Shown here: piece after piece, positions 22,709 to 32,001 of the stretch
How the letters are laid out: every line of letters begins with the position of its first letter
Numbering within the stretch: position 1 is the stretch's first letter
NCBI GenBank assembly: GCA_964195335.1
Contig: CAXMPC010000113.1
Span: 1-39,181 of the forward strand
Direction: 5' to 3'
From: QNFN01 sp964195335
Lineage (GTDB): Bacteria > Pseudomonadota > Gammaproteobacteria > QNFN01
Length of the DNA stretch: 39,181 nucleotides
Translations under genes and position numbers: made by a program
The notes under the pieces: model-generated
Seen by the model: only the letters and a program-made list of their open reading frames with translations
Database searches by the model: none
What the model was told of the DNA's origin: nothing

Positions 22709-22728
22709 CCCGCCACTTCGGTGGCGGG
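22709..22728 (+). terminator. UUCG-capped hairpin after the OsmC-like gene
   Basis: CCCGCCAC-TTCG-GTGGCGGG is a perfect 8-bp stem with the very stable UUCG loop, 14 bp after the stop codon. There is no T-run, so it may be a weak terminator or an mRNA-stabilising 3' element between two co-directional genes. Confidence 0.55.
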
Positions 22729-22744
22729 TCGTAGGCATCCAGGC

Positions 22745-23065
22745 ATGGTCACGGTCCTGATAATGTTCGGCGATCCCGTCGATGGGGCCGTTTTCGAACG
22801 CCATTTCGACACCAGTCACCTGCCGCTGATCGCGGCCATCCCCGGCTACGACGAGTTGGTGATTCACCGGACCGCCGCCGTGGTGACTGGGGAGGCACCT
22901 TACCGCGTGGTCGTGGAACTCCGCTTCGCCTCGGAGGAGGCCATGCGGCAGGGGCTCAATTCGGATGCGGGGCAGCGGATGGCCAGGGACTTCGGCGGTT
23001 TTGCCTCCGGTGGCGTGGCCGTGGTGCTGTGCAATGCAAGTGTGGGGCTGCCGGGAAGCGCATGA
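22745..23065 (+). CDS. EthD-like dimeric alpha/beta-barrel protein
   Basis: 106 residues from the ATG at 22745. The pattern MVTVLIMFGDPVDGAVFERHF, then HLPLIAAIPGYDELVIHR and YRVVVELRFASEEAMRQGL, is typical of EthD-type proteins (a single ferredoxin-like fold, with the partner His near residue 25 before a P-x-x-x-x-IPG turn). EthD proteins accompany some ether-degrading P450 systems, but no such genes are nearby. It follows the OsmC-like gene by 50 bp across a hairpin. Function unknown. Confidence 0.75.
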   Translation: MVTVLIMFGDPVDGAVFERHFDTSHLPLIAAIPGYDELVIHRTAAVVTGEAPYRVVVELRFASEEAMRQGLNSDAGQRMARDFGGFASGGVAVVLCNASVGLPGSA

Positions 23066-23117
23066 ATCTCGATGGCCCGGGTCTTGCCGGCGTGAATAGC
23101 GGTGTCGCCAGGCGGCG

Positions 23118-24323
23118 TCAGCCGGCCAGTCGCTCGAAGATCCGGAAGCCGGCAATGTAGGTGCCGGCCGCGGAGCCGAGGGTGCTGAACAGGAACACCA
23201 GCAGCACGCGGGTGATGCGGTTGTGCCACCAGCCACGCGGGTGGGCCGAGGCCTGACGCAGGTGTTCGAAATCGGCCACGGTCGGGCGTCGCATCAGCAA
23301 CTCGACGGCCCCGGTGACCATGCCGGCGCCGACGGTCGGGTTCAGCGAAGTCAGGGGCGCGGCGAAGAACGCCGTGGCGATCGTCAACGGATGCCCAGCG
23401 GCGAGCAGGGCGCCGAGGGCCGACAGGCCGCCGTTGATCAGCACCCAGTCCGCGACCAGTTGCCAGCCCAGTTCCGGGCTGCGGGTGAATCCGACCGCGA
23501 AACCAGACAGCACCAGCGCAACGATCAGCCAGGGCACCAGGCGCAGCCAGCGCCCACGCGGTGGCAGGTGCTCGAGTTCTTTGAGGGCCTCGGCAGGTGG
23601 CGTGGCGTCGCTTTCCAGGTGACCGGCGAGGCCGTTGAGATGGCCGGCGCCGACCACCGCCAGAATCCGGTTGTAGCCGTGGGTTTCGATCTCCTGGCGC
23701 AGGCGTGCGGCCATGTAACGGTCACGCTCGTCGATCAGCGGCCGGTAGAGGTCGCCGGCCTCGGCGGCGAACTCGCTGAAGGCCGAATCGAGGACATCAC
23801 CCTGCTTGAGTCGCTCGATCTCTTCCGGGTCGATTTCGGCTCGGCTGACCACGCTGCCGAGCAGTCCGCCAACCAGGTTGAGTCGCTGCCAGAATGGGAC
23901 GGCGCGGTAGCTGCGGCGCAGCGTGACCCCGATCTCGCGGTCGAGCAGGAGCAACGGTCGGCCGCTGGCGTCGGCAGCATCGACCAGGGCGCGCATTTCG
24001 GCGCCGGGCTCAATGCCGGCCTGCTCGGCAAGGCGTTGCTGGAACGCGCCCAGGGCCAGCGTGGCGATCACCATTGGCGCCTGTCCCCGGCGCATGACCG
24101 CCAGCAGGTCGAGGCGACCGAGGGCGTCGGGATCGGTCATGGCCCGGTGACGGCTCGGGCAGAGTTCGACGGCGAGGGCGTCGTACTCCGGGGCGGCTGC
24201 GAGTTCGCGGGCCGCATCGGTACTGGCCGTGGAGACGTGGGCGGTGCCGAGCAGCGTGATCCGGCAGTCGCGCCAGCTCAGTTCGCGGACCGGTTCGTCG
24301 GCATGGGTTGGGGCGTCGTCCAT
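23118..24323 (-). CDS. TraB family membrane protein
   Basis: 401 residues. The N-terminal soluble domain (about 1-240) has the TraB/PrgY/GumN motifs ITLLGTAHVS near 23-32, AVELCPSRHR and ILAVVGAGHLNGL. About four membrane segments follow (near 258-276, 290-310, 315-338 and 375-397). In enterococci TraB shuts down pheromone signalling; in most other bacteria the role is unknown, and a metal-dependent protease-like fold has been proposed from the GxxH motifs. No pheromone system is seen here. Divergent from the exonuclease gene with 113 bp between. Confidence 0.85.
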   Translation of the reverse strand: MDDAPTHADEPVRELSWRDCRITLLGTAHVSTASTDAARELAAAPEYDALAVELCPSRHRAMTDPDALGRLDLLAVMRRGQAPMVIATLALGAFQQRLAEQAGIEPGAEMRALVDAADASGRPLLLLDREIGVTLRRSYRAVPFWQRLNLVGGLLGSVVSRAEIDPEEIERLKQGDVLDSAFSEFAAEAGDLYRPLIDERDRYMAARLRQEIETHGYNRILAVVGAGHLNGLAGHLESDATPPAEALKELEHLPPRGRWLRLVPWLIVALVLSGFAVGFTRSPELGWQLVADWVLINGGLSALGALLAAGHPLTIATAFFAAPLTSLNPTVGAGMVTGAVELLMRRPTVADFEHLRQASAHPRGWWHNRITRVLLVFLFSTLGSAAGTYIAGFRIFERLAG

Positions 24324-24436
24324 CGGCGGCGGAGTATACGCGCCTCCAGCCTCGTCCCTCGACCGGGACGCGGTTCACGTGCCGAGCCGGATGGGTGAGT
24401 GCCGGTCAGACGATACGGCGCTGCTAGACTGCGGCC

Positions 24437-25897
24437 ATGACCGCACAGCCACCGGGCGACACCTTCTACTGGCACGATTACGAGACCACCGGGATCGACC
24501 CGGCGCGTGACCGGCCGCTGCAGTTCGCCGGGCTGCGCACCGACCTCGATCTCAATCCGGTCGGCGAGCCGCTGACCCTCTTTTGCCAGCCTGCATTCGA
24601 CATGCTGCCGGCGCCCGAGGCATGCCTGGTCACCGGCATCACGCCACAACGGGCACGTGAAGAGGGGGTGTGCGAGGCTGATTTCATAGCCCGCGTTCTT
24701 GCCGAACTGGCACGACCTGGCACCTGTACGCTGGGTTACAACACGCTGCGCTTCGACGACGAGGTGACCCGTCACACCCTCTATCGCAACCTGCACGATC
24801 CCTACGCGCGCGAGTGGCGCGATGGTAATTCGCGCTGGGACCTGATCGACCTGGCGCGCACGGTTCATGCGCTGCGCCCGGACGGCATCGCGTGGCCGCG
24901 GCGTGACGACGGCACACCGAGCTTTCGGCTCGAGGAACTGACGGCTGCCAACGGCCTGGAGCACGGCCCGGCTCACGACGCCCTGGCCGATGTCCGCGGC
25001 ACGCTGGCGCTGGCGCGGCTGCTGCGCGAGCGCCAGCCACGGTTGTGGGACTACCTGTTCGGATTGAGACGCAAGCGGGCGGTCGAGGCATTGATCAACC
25101 TGAGTGACATGACCCCCCTGGTGCACGTCTCCGGTCGCTACCCGGCCGCGCGTGGCTGTCTCGCCGTCGTCGCGCCGGTGGCAAGACATCCGCAGAATCC
25201 CAACGCGGTCATCGTCCTCGACCTGGCCGCCGACCCGTCTTGCCTCGACGGGCTCGACGGCGGCGCCATCGCCGCGCGTGTGTTCACGGCTGTGGATGCC
25301 CTGCCCGACGGCGTCGAGCGCATTCCGCTGAAGCAGGTCCGGGTCAACCGCTGCCCGGTGCTGGCACCGCTCAAGGTGCTGCGCCCGGACGATGCTGTGC
25401 GACTCGGGATCGACGTGGCGAACTGCGAGCGGCACCTGGAGACGCTGCACCAACAGCCGGACCTCGCGCAGCGTGTGGCGGCGGCGTTCTTGCCGCCGGA
25501 TGGTCAAGCACCCGAGGATCCCGATGACCAGCTCTACGCTGGGCCGTTTCTCGGTGACGGCGACCGCCGCCGGCTTGACGGTGTGCGGGCACGGCCCCCG
25601 GAGCAACTTGGCGAGCCGCTGCCGTCGTTCGACGACCCTCGGCTGCCGGAGATGGTGTTCCGCTACCGTGCGCGCAACTGGCCCGAGTCACTCGACGCCA
25701 TGGCACGCGTCGATTGGGAGAAGTTTCGGCACCTGCGGCTGACTGATCCTGTGGCGTCGAAGGGGCGCACACTGCCGGCCTATTTCACCCGTATCGGCGA
25801 GCTGCGTAACGAGCGTGCCGGGGAGGAGCGCGCCATGGCGGTGCTCGATGCGCTGGAGACGTGGGGTCGCGAACTGGAGGCTGACCTGATCGATTGA
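24437..25897 (+). CDS. sbcB: Exodeoxyribonuclease I
   Basis: 486 residues, the length of E. coli ExoI. The DEDDh exonuclease residues are in order: Asp14 and Glu16 in HDYETTG, Asp107/108 in YNTLRFDDEV, His180 and Asp185 in AHDALADVRG. The ExoI SH3-like and C-terminal parts follow (PLVHVSGRYPA, NRCPVLAPLKVL, RYRARNWPESL). It degrades single-stranded DNA 3' to 5' and takes part in recombination and mismatch repair. Its stop is only 8 bp from that of the convergent methyltransferase gene. Confidence 0.95.
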   Translation: MTAQPPGDTFYWHDYETTGIDPARDRPLQFAGLRTDLDLNPVGEPLTLFCQPAFDMLPAPEACLVTGITPQRAREEGVCEADFIARVLAELARPGTCTLGYNTLRFDDEVTRHTLYRNLHDPYAREWRDGNSRWDLIDLARTVHALRPDGIAWPRRDDGTPSFRLEELTAANGLEHGPAHDALADVRGTLALARLLRERQPRLWDYLFGLRRKRAVEALINLSDMTPLVHVSGRYPAARGCLAVVAPVARHPQNPNAVIVLDLAADPSCLDGLDGGAIAARVFTAVDALPDGVERIPLKQVRVNRCPVLAPLKVLRPDDAVRLGIDVANCERHLETLHQQPDLAQRVAAAFLPPDGQAPEDPDDQLYAGPFLGDGDRRRLDGVRARPPEQLGEPLPSFDDPRLPEMVFRYRARNWPESLDAMARVDWEKFRHLRLTDPVASKGRTLPAYFTRIGELRNERAGEERAMAVLDALETWGRELEADLID

Positions 25898-25905
25898 GCG
25901 GTGGA

Positions 25906-26499
25906 TCAGCCGCGCTTGCGCGCTACGGCGACGGTGTAGTGCGGCCCCTGCTTGACCTTGTCGTAGTCACCGAACACCTCTTTTGACATGCGCTCGATGA
26001 AGCGGCGCAGGCCGGTCACGGTCACCATCCATAAAGCTCCGCCTGGGCGCAGCGTCGTCAGGGCGTCGTGCAGGTAGATGGTAAGCAGTTCTTTACCCAC
26101 CTTGGCCGGCAGGTTGGCGACGATCAGGTCGAAACGCCGGTCGCGGATGGCATCGAAGCCGTTGCTGAGCAGGGCCTCGCCGTTGTCGAGGCCGTTGCGG
26201 GTGAGGTTGTTCCGGGCGTAATCGACGGCGACGAAGTCCTTGTCGACCAGCGTCGTGTGCCCGTCTGGCGCGAGTCGCGCCAGGACCACGCCGAGAATGC
26301 CGTAACCGCAGCCGAGGTCGAGACAGTCGGCATCGGTCGGGACTTCGACGTGACGCAGCAGCAGCTTGGAGCCGTCATCGACCGCACGCGGCGAGAACAG
26401 ACCCCAGGTGGTGGCGAAACGGTAATGGCCGCCCGGCAGCTCGGTCCCGAACTCGAGGTCGCGGCGCAGGTGGGCTACCGGGTCATTGTGCTTGGCCAT
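25906..26499 (-). CDS. Class I SAM-dependent methyltransferase (small domain)
   Basis: 197 residues with the Rossmann methyltransferase core: DLGCGYGILG at 61-70 (SAM-binding motif I), Asp86 (VDKD) at the end of strand 2, and the motif IV region LIVANLPAKVGKE (129-136). The overall build resembles the MTS domain of RsmC-type rRNA guanine methyltransferases, but their usual NPPF is NLPA here, so the target (RNA base, protein or small molecule) is open. No N-terminal extension. Divergent from the metallo-hydrolase gene. Confidence 0.82.
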   Translation of the reverse strand: MAKHNDPVAHLRRDLEFGTELPGGHYRFATTWGLFSPRAVDDGSKLLLRHVEVPTDADCLDLGCGYGILGVVLARLAPDGHTTLVDKDFVAVDYARNNLTRNGLDNGEALLSNGFDAIRDRRFDLIVANLPAKVGKELLTIYLHDALTTLRPGGALWMVTVTGLRRFIERMSKEVFGDYDKVKQGPHYTVAVARKRG

Positions 26500-26632
26500 C
26501 GGTTTCGGACGTTCGAATCGGGTCCGCTACCGTAGTGTGCCGGGGTGACGGATGGCAAGAAGATTGGCGCGAGTGACCGTAGGAGACTATTTAATTAAGG
26601 CAGTCGCTCTCTGCGCGGGAGGGGATTCACGC

Positions 26633-28099
26633 ATGGCCGAAGGTATCAGGGTACGGATTCTCGGCGATTCGGGGCCGTTCTCGCGCATGGGCAAAAGCAT
26701 CAGCTACCTGCTCGATGTAGGCGAGTCCCAGCTGCTGATCGATTGCGGTGCGCCGATGTTCCAGCTGATCGGCGGCCGGGCGCTGAAAAATATCCGTGGC
26801 TTGTTCGTGACCCACTGTCACGACGACCACAAGCGCTGGTTTACCGACATGGCGCTGTTCTACCGTTACGCGCCCGACTACCCCGAGCCGCTGACCCTGC
26901 TGACCACCGACGACGTTCAGGTAGAGCTGGAGCGGGCATCGGGACCGTCGCTCGATATCAGCCTGTCACCGGATGCCCGTCGCATCGTGGACCTGCCGGT
27001 CGATGAGTACTACCAGCGTATCGCGGTAGGCCCGCGTGCCAGGTACCGGATCCATGACGCACGTGCCGTGGGTGATAAGCCCGCCGTGGTTGGACCTGGT
27101 GGGGAGCCGGTCGACCCCGGCCTGGCCAAGGTGGTGATCAATCCCGTCACCGGGCGTGCCCGTCTGTTGTTCCGCGATCCGGCGACCGCGGCCTGGGTAG
27201 AGCCTGCCGCCTACTACGCCTTCAGTGATCCGGCGTTTTACGAAGCGGATGTGCGGCTCTACCACGACCCGGAAGGCTTCACCGTCGAGGCGATCAACGC
27301 CCCGGTCTGGCACGGCCTGCCGACCGTCGGCCTGCGCGTACGCTACGGCGACGAGGTCCTGATTTTCCCCTCCGACACCAACCACGATCTGGATCTGTGG
27401 CAGCAGCTGGTCGATGACCGGCGTACACCCGGTCACGGGATGGATGCGGATGCCTTCGACCGGGCCAGTGTGATCGAGGGCGATATCAACGATTTCGTCG
27501 AGCGGACCTGGAGCGAGTCGCGTTACGCTGAGGCGGTGGCGACCTTCGACGAGGGGGTATCGATCCACGACGTCTCCGGACCGCGCAGCGTGGTCCACAC
27601 CGGCTACGACCAGCTCGTACGTACCGCGCTCGATCCGGCGCGTACGTTGCTGACCCACAGCCCCGACCGCATGACCTCGGAGTGGGTGCTGTCGAAGGTG
27701 GACAAGACCTTCTGCGTCCTCGATGGCCGAATTCACGAAGTGGTAGACGATAACCTGTGGCCGATGTGCGCCGATTTCTATCATAAAGAGCGCGGGCGCT
27801 ATTTCATCGCCTTCCGGGATCCCGACGGGACGCACCTGGTTCAGGAGAAGGGTGGCATGCTCTACCTGTCAGAGAGCGAGGAGCCGAACCGTGGCGACGT
27901 GGTGTGCCGGGTGCTCCTCTACGAAGATGTGCGAGGCCACTATCTACCCCTGCTCGACGAGGCCGCCGGGCAGAGCTACCGTTACCGTGATGACGGTCGT
28001 GTCGAGCGGGTCGAGACCCGCGTCGACGGCAGCACCGGCACCATCGTCACCGACCAGCGCTCCGAGATCACGCGCACCGCGCTGGCGCGGCGCGACTGA
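26633..28099 (+). CDS. Metallo-beta-lactamase-fold hydrolase, substrate unknown
   Basis: 488 residues from the ATG at 26633 (GGAGGGG 8 nt upstream; upstream in-frame starts from 26552 lack a good ribosome site). It has the metal-binding HCHDDH at 61-66 (HxHxDH), His227 in NAPVWHG, Asp248 in FPSDTNHD and His342 in THSPDR. About 90 residues are inserted between the first metal motif and the WHG segment, and a 140-residue tail follows the core (VLLYEDVRGHYLPLLDE). Enzymes of this fold include class II-like cyclic nucleotide phosphodiesterases, nucleases and lactonases. The next gene, 42 bp downstream, encodes an antiporter with a cyclic-nucleotide domain, so a nucleotide substrate is conceivable but unproven. 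Confidence 0.8.
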   Translation: MAEGIRVRILGDSGPFSRMGKSISYLLDVGESQLLIDCGAPMFQLIGGRALKNIRGLFVTHCHDDHKRWFTDMALFYRYAPDYPEPLTLLTTDDVQVELERASGPSLDISLSPDARRIVDLPVDEYYQRIAVGPRARYRIHDARAVGDKPAVVGPGGEPVDPGLAKVVINPVTGRARLLFRDPATAAWVEPAAYYAFSDPAFYEADVRLYHDPEGFTVEAINAPVWHGLPTVGLRVRYGDEVLIFPSDTNHDLDLWQQLVDDRRTPGHGMDADAFDRASVIEGDINDFVERTWSESRYAEAVATFDEGVSIHDVSGPRSVVHTGYDQLVRTALDPARTLLTHSPDRMTSEWVLSKVDKTFCVLDGRIHEVVDDNLWPMCADFYHKERGRYFIAFRDPDGTHLVQEKGGMLYLSESEEPNRGDVVCRVLLYEDVRGHYLPLLDEAAGQSYRYRDDGRVERVETRVDGSTGTIVTDQRSEITRTALARRD

Positions 28100-28141
28100 C
28101 GCGAGACGGTACGCGCCCCCAGGGGACAGGGAGGCCACCAG

Positions 28142-30625
28142 ATGCACGGAGTTTCAGCAGTCGCCGACCTGGTCACGACGGTCGTCGTCCTGCTGCTGGT
28201 TTCGGCCCTGACGCTGACCCTGAGTCGACGCTGGAAATTGCCGTTCACCGTGCTGCTGGTGGTGGCCGGCGTCCTGATCGGTCAACTCGCCGATCACGGC
28301 CCCGAGATGTTGCGGCCGCTGGCCGAACACGACATCTCGCCCGACGTCATCCTGTTCGTGTTCCTGCCGACGCTGATCTTCGAGTCGGCGTTCAACCTCG
28401 ACGCCCGCCTGGTGCGACGCAATCTCGCCCCGATCCTGACCCTGGCGGTGCCGGGTCTGCTGCTGTCGACGGCAATCATCGGTCTCATGCTCGCCGTGAC
28501 CACGCCGTTCGGTCTGATCGCGGCCCTGCTGCTCGGTTCGATCCTCAGCGCGACCGACCCGGTCGCCGTGGTGGCGCTGTTCCGCCAGCTCGGGGCGCCG
28601 CAGCGGCTGACGGTGCTGGTCGAGGGCGAGAGCCTGTTCAACGACGCCACCTCACTTGTCGTCGCCGGCATTCTGGCAGGCCTGCTCGGGGCCAGCCAGG
28701 TCGATGCCGGCACGGTGTTCGGCGGGGTGGTCCGCTTTGTCGTCGTCTTCTGTGGCGGCGTCGTCGTCGGCTGGGTGGCCGCGCTGCTGTGCGGGTGGGC
28801 GCTCGGACGCTGCCACGGCGACGGCCCGGTCGAGATCACGCTGACCACCATCCTCGCCTACCTGTCGTTCCTGGTCGCCGAAGAGCTGTTCCACGTCAGT
28901 GGCGTGATGGCGGTGGTCGCTGCCGGCATGACCCTCGGCGGCTGGGGCCGGCTGAAGATCTCGCCATCGGTGCGTGGCTACCTCGAGCACTTCTGGGAAT
29001 ACCTGGCGTTCGTTGCCAATGCGCTGATCTTCCTGCTGGTGGGGTTACGAGTCGACCTGGCTGCCCTCGGTGGGGCACTCGACCTGCTGGTACTGGTGAT
29101 CGTTGCCATGCTGATTTCGCGCGCGGTGGTGATCCACGGCCTGCTGCCACTGCTCGGTCGGCTGCCGGGCGGGTCACCGGTCGATTTGCCCTACCGCCAC
29201 GTCATGTTCTGGGGCGGGCTGCGCGGCGCGGTCGCGTTGGCCATCGTGCTCAGCCTGCCGGCGTTCACCGAGTCCGAGACCTTTGTCGCACTGGTCACCG
29301 GTGCCGTCCTGTTCACGCTGCTGGTGCAGGGGCTGACCATCGAGAAGCTGGTGCGCAAGCTCGGTCTCGATAAGCCGCCACTGGCCGATCGCCTGGCACG
29401 TGAGGAGGGGCAGCTGACGGCAAAGCGGCACGCCTTGTCACGCCTCCCCGAACTGCAGCGCGGTGGCCTTTTTTCCGCACGCATCGCCGAGGGACTGCGT
29501 GGCCGTTACGGCGAGGCGCAGGAGGCACTCGAGGCGACGGTCGAGCAGTTGCGGCGTAACGAGGTTGATCCGGCAGGCGAGTTGCAATTGCTCTACCTGC
29601 GGTCGCTGGCGCTGGAGCGCTCCCATTACCTCGAAAGCTTCGCCCGCGGTCACCTGAGTGAGCGTGCCTGCCGCGACCTGATCCACTCGGTGGACAGCCA
29701 GGCCGAGGCGCTGCGTCACCGTGGTGAGTTGCCCGACTTCACCCTGCATCCGCCCCACGAGACATTGACCGAGGCCGGGCTGCGCTGGTTAAGACGGCTG
29801 GTGGCCTCGACATCCCTGCCAGAGCGCTGGACCAGCTCGCTGGTGGCCTACGAATACGAGGAGGCGTGGGGTCGATACCAGGGCAGCCTGCGGGTGCTGG
29901 AGGACATCGAACGGGTCGCCGCCGAGCGTGCCCTGGGTGATGCGGCGGTGGAGGCGGTGCGCGAGCGCTATCGCTACTGGCGTGAGCAGGCGGCGCAGCG
30001 CATCGACGCGACAGCAGCCCAGTTTCCGGAATTCGTCGGCGCCATGCAGGAACGCCTCGCCGGGCGCCTGCTGCTGTTCGCCGAACGCCAGACCCTGGAA
30101 GCCGAGGCGCACGACGGCACGCTATCCACCGGTGCGGCACACGAGTTGCTGGCCGAGGTTGCTGAACGGATCGAGGGGCTGCGTGGCGGTGATATCAGCA
30201 AACTGCACTTCGACCCGACCGAACTGCTGCGCAAGGTGCCGCTGTTCCGTGGCCTGTCGACCGAAGATTTCACTCATGTTGCCGAGTGCCTGCACGGTCA
30301 CACCGTGCCCGATGGCGAGGCGGTGGTGATCGAGGGCAAGCACGACGACTCGATGTACCTGATCGGTCGTGGCGTGATTCGCGTTTCGCGCCATGACGGT
30401 GATGGCGAGCGCGACCTGGCCCGGCTGTTCGCCGGGGACTTCTTCGGCGAGATGGCCTTGCTCCACCACGAACCGCGCACAGCGACCTGCCGCGCGGCTT
30501 CGCCCTGTGCGCTCTACGAGTTACGCCGCGAGGATTTCGATGCCCTGTGCACCGCCCGGCCCGAAATCCGTGTCGCGGTCGAGGCGGTCGATCGCGAGCG
30601 GCGGCAGGGGCTGGAAAAAGAGTAG
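28142..30625 (+). CDS. CPA1 cation/proton antiporter with C-terminal cyclic-nucleotide-binding domain
   Basis: 827 residues. The first 400 form a multi-spanning NhaP-type exchanger: SATDPVAVVALFRQLGAP near 136-153 and EGESLFNDATS at 161-171, whose Asn-Asp pair carries the ion-binding Asp typical of electroneutral Na+/H+ exchange. A long charged helical region (about 400-690) follows, then a cNMP domain (about 695-810) with the phosphate cassette GDFFGEMALLHHEPRTATC, in which FGE at 768-770 and PRTAT at 778-782 match cAMP-binding sequences. This suggests exchange gated by cAMP, similar in design to SOS1 and sperm NHE. It probably shares a transcript with the metallo-hydrolase gene. Confidence 0.92.
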   Translation: MHGVSAVADLVTTVVVLLLVSALTLTLSRRWKLPFTVLLVVAGVLIGQLADHGPEMLRPLAEHDISPDVILFVFLPTLIFESAFNLDARLVRRNLAPILTLAVPGLLLSTAIIGLMLAVTTPFGLIAALLLGSILSATDPVAVVALFRQLGAPQRLTVLVEGESLFNDATSLVVAGILAGLLGASQVDAGTVFGGVVRFVVVFCGGVVVGWVAALLCGWALGRCHGDGPVEITLTTILAYLSFLVAEELFHVSGVMAVVAAGMTLGGWGRLKISPSVRGYLEHFWEYLAFVANALIFLLVGLRVDLAALGGALDLLVLVIVAMLISRAVVIHGLLPLLGRLPGGSPVDLPYRHVMFWGGLRGAVALAIVLSLPAFTESETFVALVTGAVLFTLLVQGLTIEKLVRKLGLDKPPLADRLAREEGQLTAKRHALSRLPELQRGGLFSARIAEGLRGRYGEAQEALEATVEQLRRNEVDPAGELQLLYLRSLALERSHYLESFARGHLSERACRDLIHSVDSQAEALRHRGELPDFTLHPPHETLTEAGLRWLRRLVASTSLPERWTSSLVAYEYEEAWGRYQGSLRVLEDIERVAAERALGDAAVEAVRERYRYWREQAAQRIDATAAQFPEFVGAMQERLAGRLLLFAERQTLEAEAHDGTLSTGAAHELLAEVAERIEGLRGGDISKLHFDPTELLRKVPLFRGLSTEDFTHVAECLHGHTVPDGEAVVIEGKHDDSMYLIGRGVIRVSRHDGDGERDLARLFAGDFFGEMALLHHEPRTATCRAASPCALYELRREDFDALCTARPEIRVAVEAVDRERRQGLEKE

Positions 30626-30645
30626 CCGCGCCGTTGTTTCGGCAC

Positions 30646-31905
30646 TTAAAGGCCGAAGATCAGGTGGCGCACCTCCGGCAGGTATTTCTCGAATGACCCG
30701 GTGTTGAAGGCGACCACCTTGTCGCCGCTGTTGATCCAGCCCTGCTCCACCGCAGGCGTGATCGCGGCGACCGCTGCCGCGCCCTCGGGGCAGATCCAGA
30801 TGCCGTGGTCACGGTAGACCGTCTGCAGGTTCGAAGCGATATCTTCTTCACTGACCGCGACGGCACCGCCACCGCTCTGGCGGACGATCTCCAGCACCCT
30901 CGGGTGGCCCACGCCACCGGGAACATTGAGCCCGGTGGCCAGCGTGGCACCCGGTGTCACCGGCCCCGGTTCGTCGGCGCCACGGATAAAGGCGTCGGCG
31001 ACGGGTGCGGTTTGCACGCTCTGGACCGCGATCATCCGCGGCCGCTCGGGACCGATCAGGCCCAGGGCCTGCAACTCGTCGAACGCCTTCCACATGCCGA
31101 GGATGCCGGTGCCGCCTCCGGTGGGATAGAGCACCGCGTCGGGCAGTGACCACGGTCCATCATCCCCGGGTGCCGGTTCGGCCAGTTCCAGTCCCAGGGT
31201 CTTTTTGCCCTCGATGCGCCAACCCGGTTCCTGGAAGGTGGCGACGTTGAAATACCCCATCGGCAGGTACTTCTCGCGCATCAGTTCAGCCGCCTCCCTG
31301 ATGGTCCCGCTGACCAGTTCCAGCGTTACGCCGGGATGCTGACGCGCCAGCGCCGCCACCCGGCCGAGAATCGGCATCGGCGTGTCGTCCGGCATGATGA
31401 CCGCCACCTCGATCTGTGCTCGCAGCGCGTAGTCCGCCAGCGAGTCGCCGGCATTGCCCTGCGTCGGCACGACCAGCTTGCCGATGCCCAGTCGTCGCGC
31501 CTGCGAGGCGACCATGCTCATGCCGCGATCCTTGAAACTGCCGGTGGGGTTGGCCCCGAAGCCGGCATGCGGTTGGCCCTCGTCCTTGAGCCGCAACTCA
31601 ATGGCATGGCGGCGGGCGAGCGGGTGGCTGGCCAGGGAGAGCAGCGGCGTGTGCCCTTCACCCGCTGTGACGATGACCTGCCGCTCGTCGGCATGACCGA
31701 TGTCGAGCGGCAGCAACGCACCGAATCGCCACATCGAGGCGACCTCCGGGCGGAACCAGCCGAGCGCTGGCAGTTCGTCACGCAATCGTGCCGTGTCGAT
31801 GATGATCTCGACCGGTCGGCCGTCTTCCGGGCAGAGATTCATCGGCGTGTCCAGCGGGTAGCGCCTGGCGCAACGGGTGCACTGGAGATGGCTGGCGTAA
31901 CTCAT
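30646..31905 (-). CDS. Threonine synthase-like PLP enzyme
   Basis: 419 residues from the ATG at 31905 (a GTG at 31914 would add three). An N-terminal zinc-ribbon-like segment (Cys9, Cys12, Cys25) precedes a fold-type II PLP core: Lys125 in NPTGSFKDRGMS is the Schiff-base lysine, VVPTQGNAGDS binds the substrate and YPTGGGTGILGM the phosphate. This layout is that of plant/archaeal-type threonine synthases (O-phosphohomoserine to threonine), although related enzymes such as cysteate synthase share it. No other threonine-pathway genes are adjacent. Convergent with the antiporter gene. Confidence 0.82.
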   Translation of the reverse strand: MSYASHLQCTRCARRYPLDTPMNLCPEDGRPVEIIIDTARLRDELPALGWFRPEVASMWRFGALLPLDIGHADERQVIVTAGEGHTPLLSLASHPLARRHAIELRLKDEGQPHAGFGANPTGSFKDRGMSMVASQARRLGIGKLVVPTQGNAGDSLADYALRAQIEVAVIMPDDTPMPILGRVAALARQHPGVTLELVSGTIREAAELMREKYLPMGYFNVATFQEPGWRIEGKKTLGLELAEPAPGDDGPWSLPDAVLYPTGGGTGILGMWKAFDELQALGLIGPERPRMIAVQSVQTAPVADAFIRGADEPGPVTPGATLATGLNVPGGVGHPRVLEIVRQSGGGAVAVSEEDIASNLQTVYRDHGIWICPEGAAAVAAITPAVEQGWINSGDKVVAFNTGSFEKYLPEVRHLIFGL

Positions 31906-32001
31906 GCGGGACACTCACCTTGCTGGGCAGAATTATCGAGGCACGGTAACCCGGGAGATGGATCCGGGGCGGCCCGCTGCCGGCCGTCGAACAGCCGGGA
32001 G

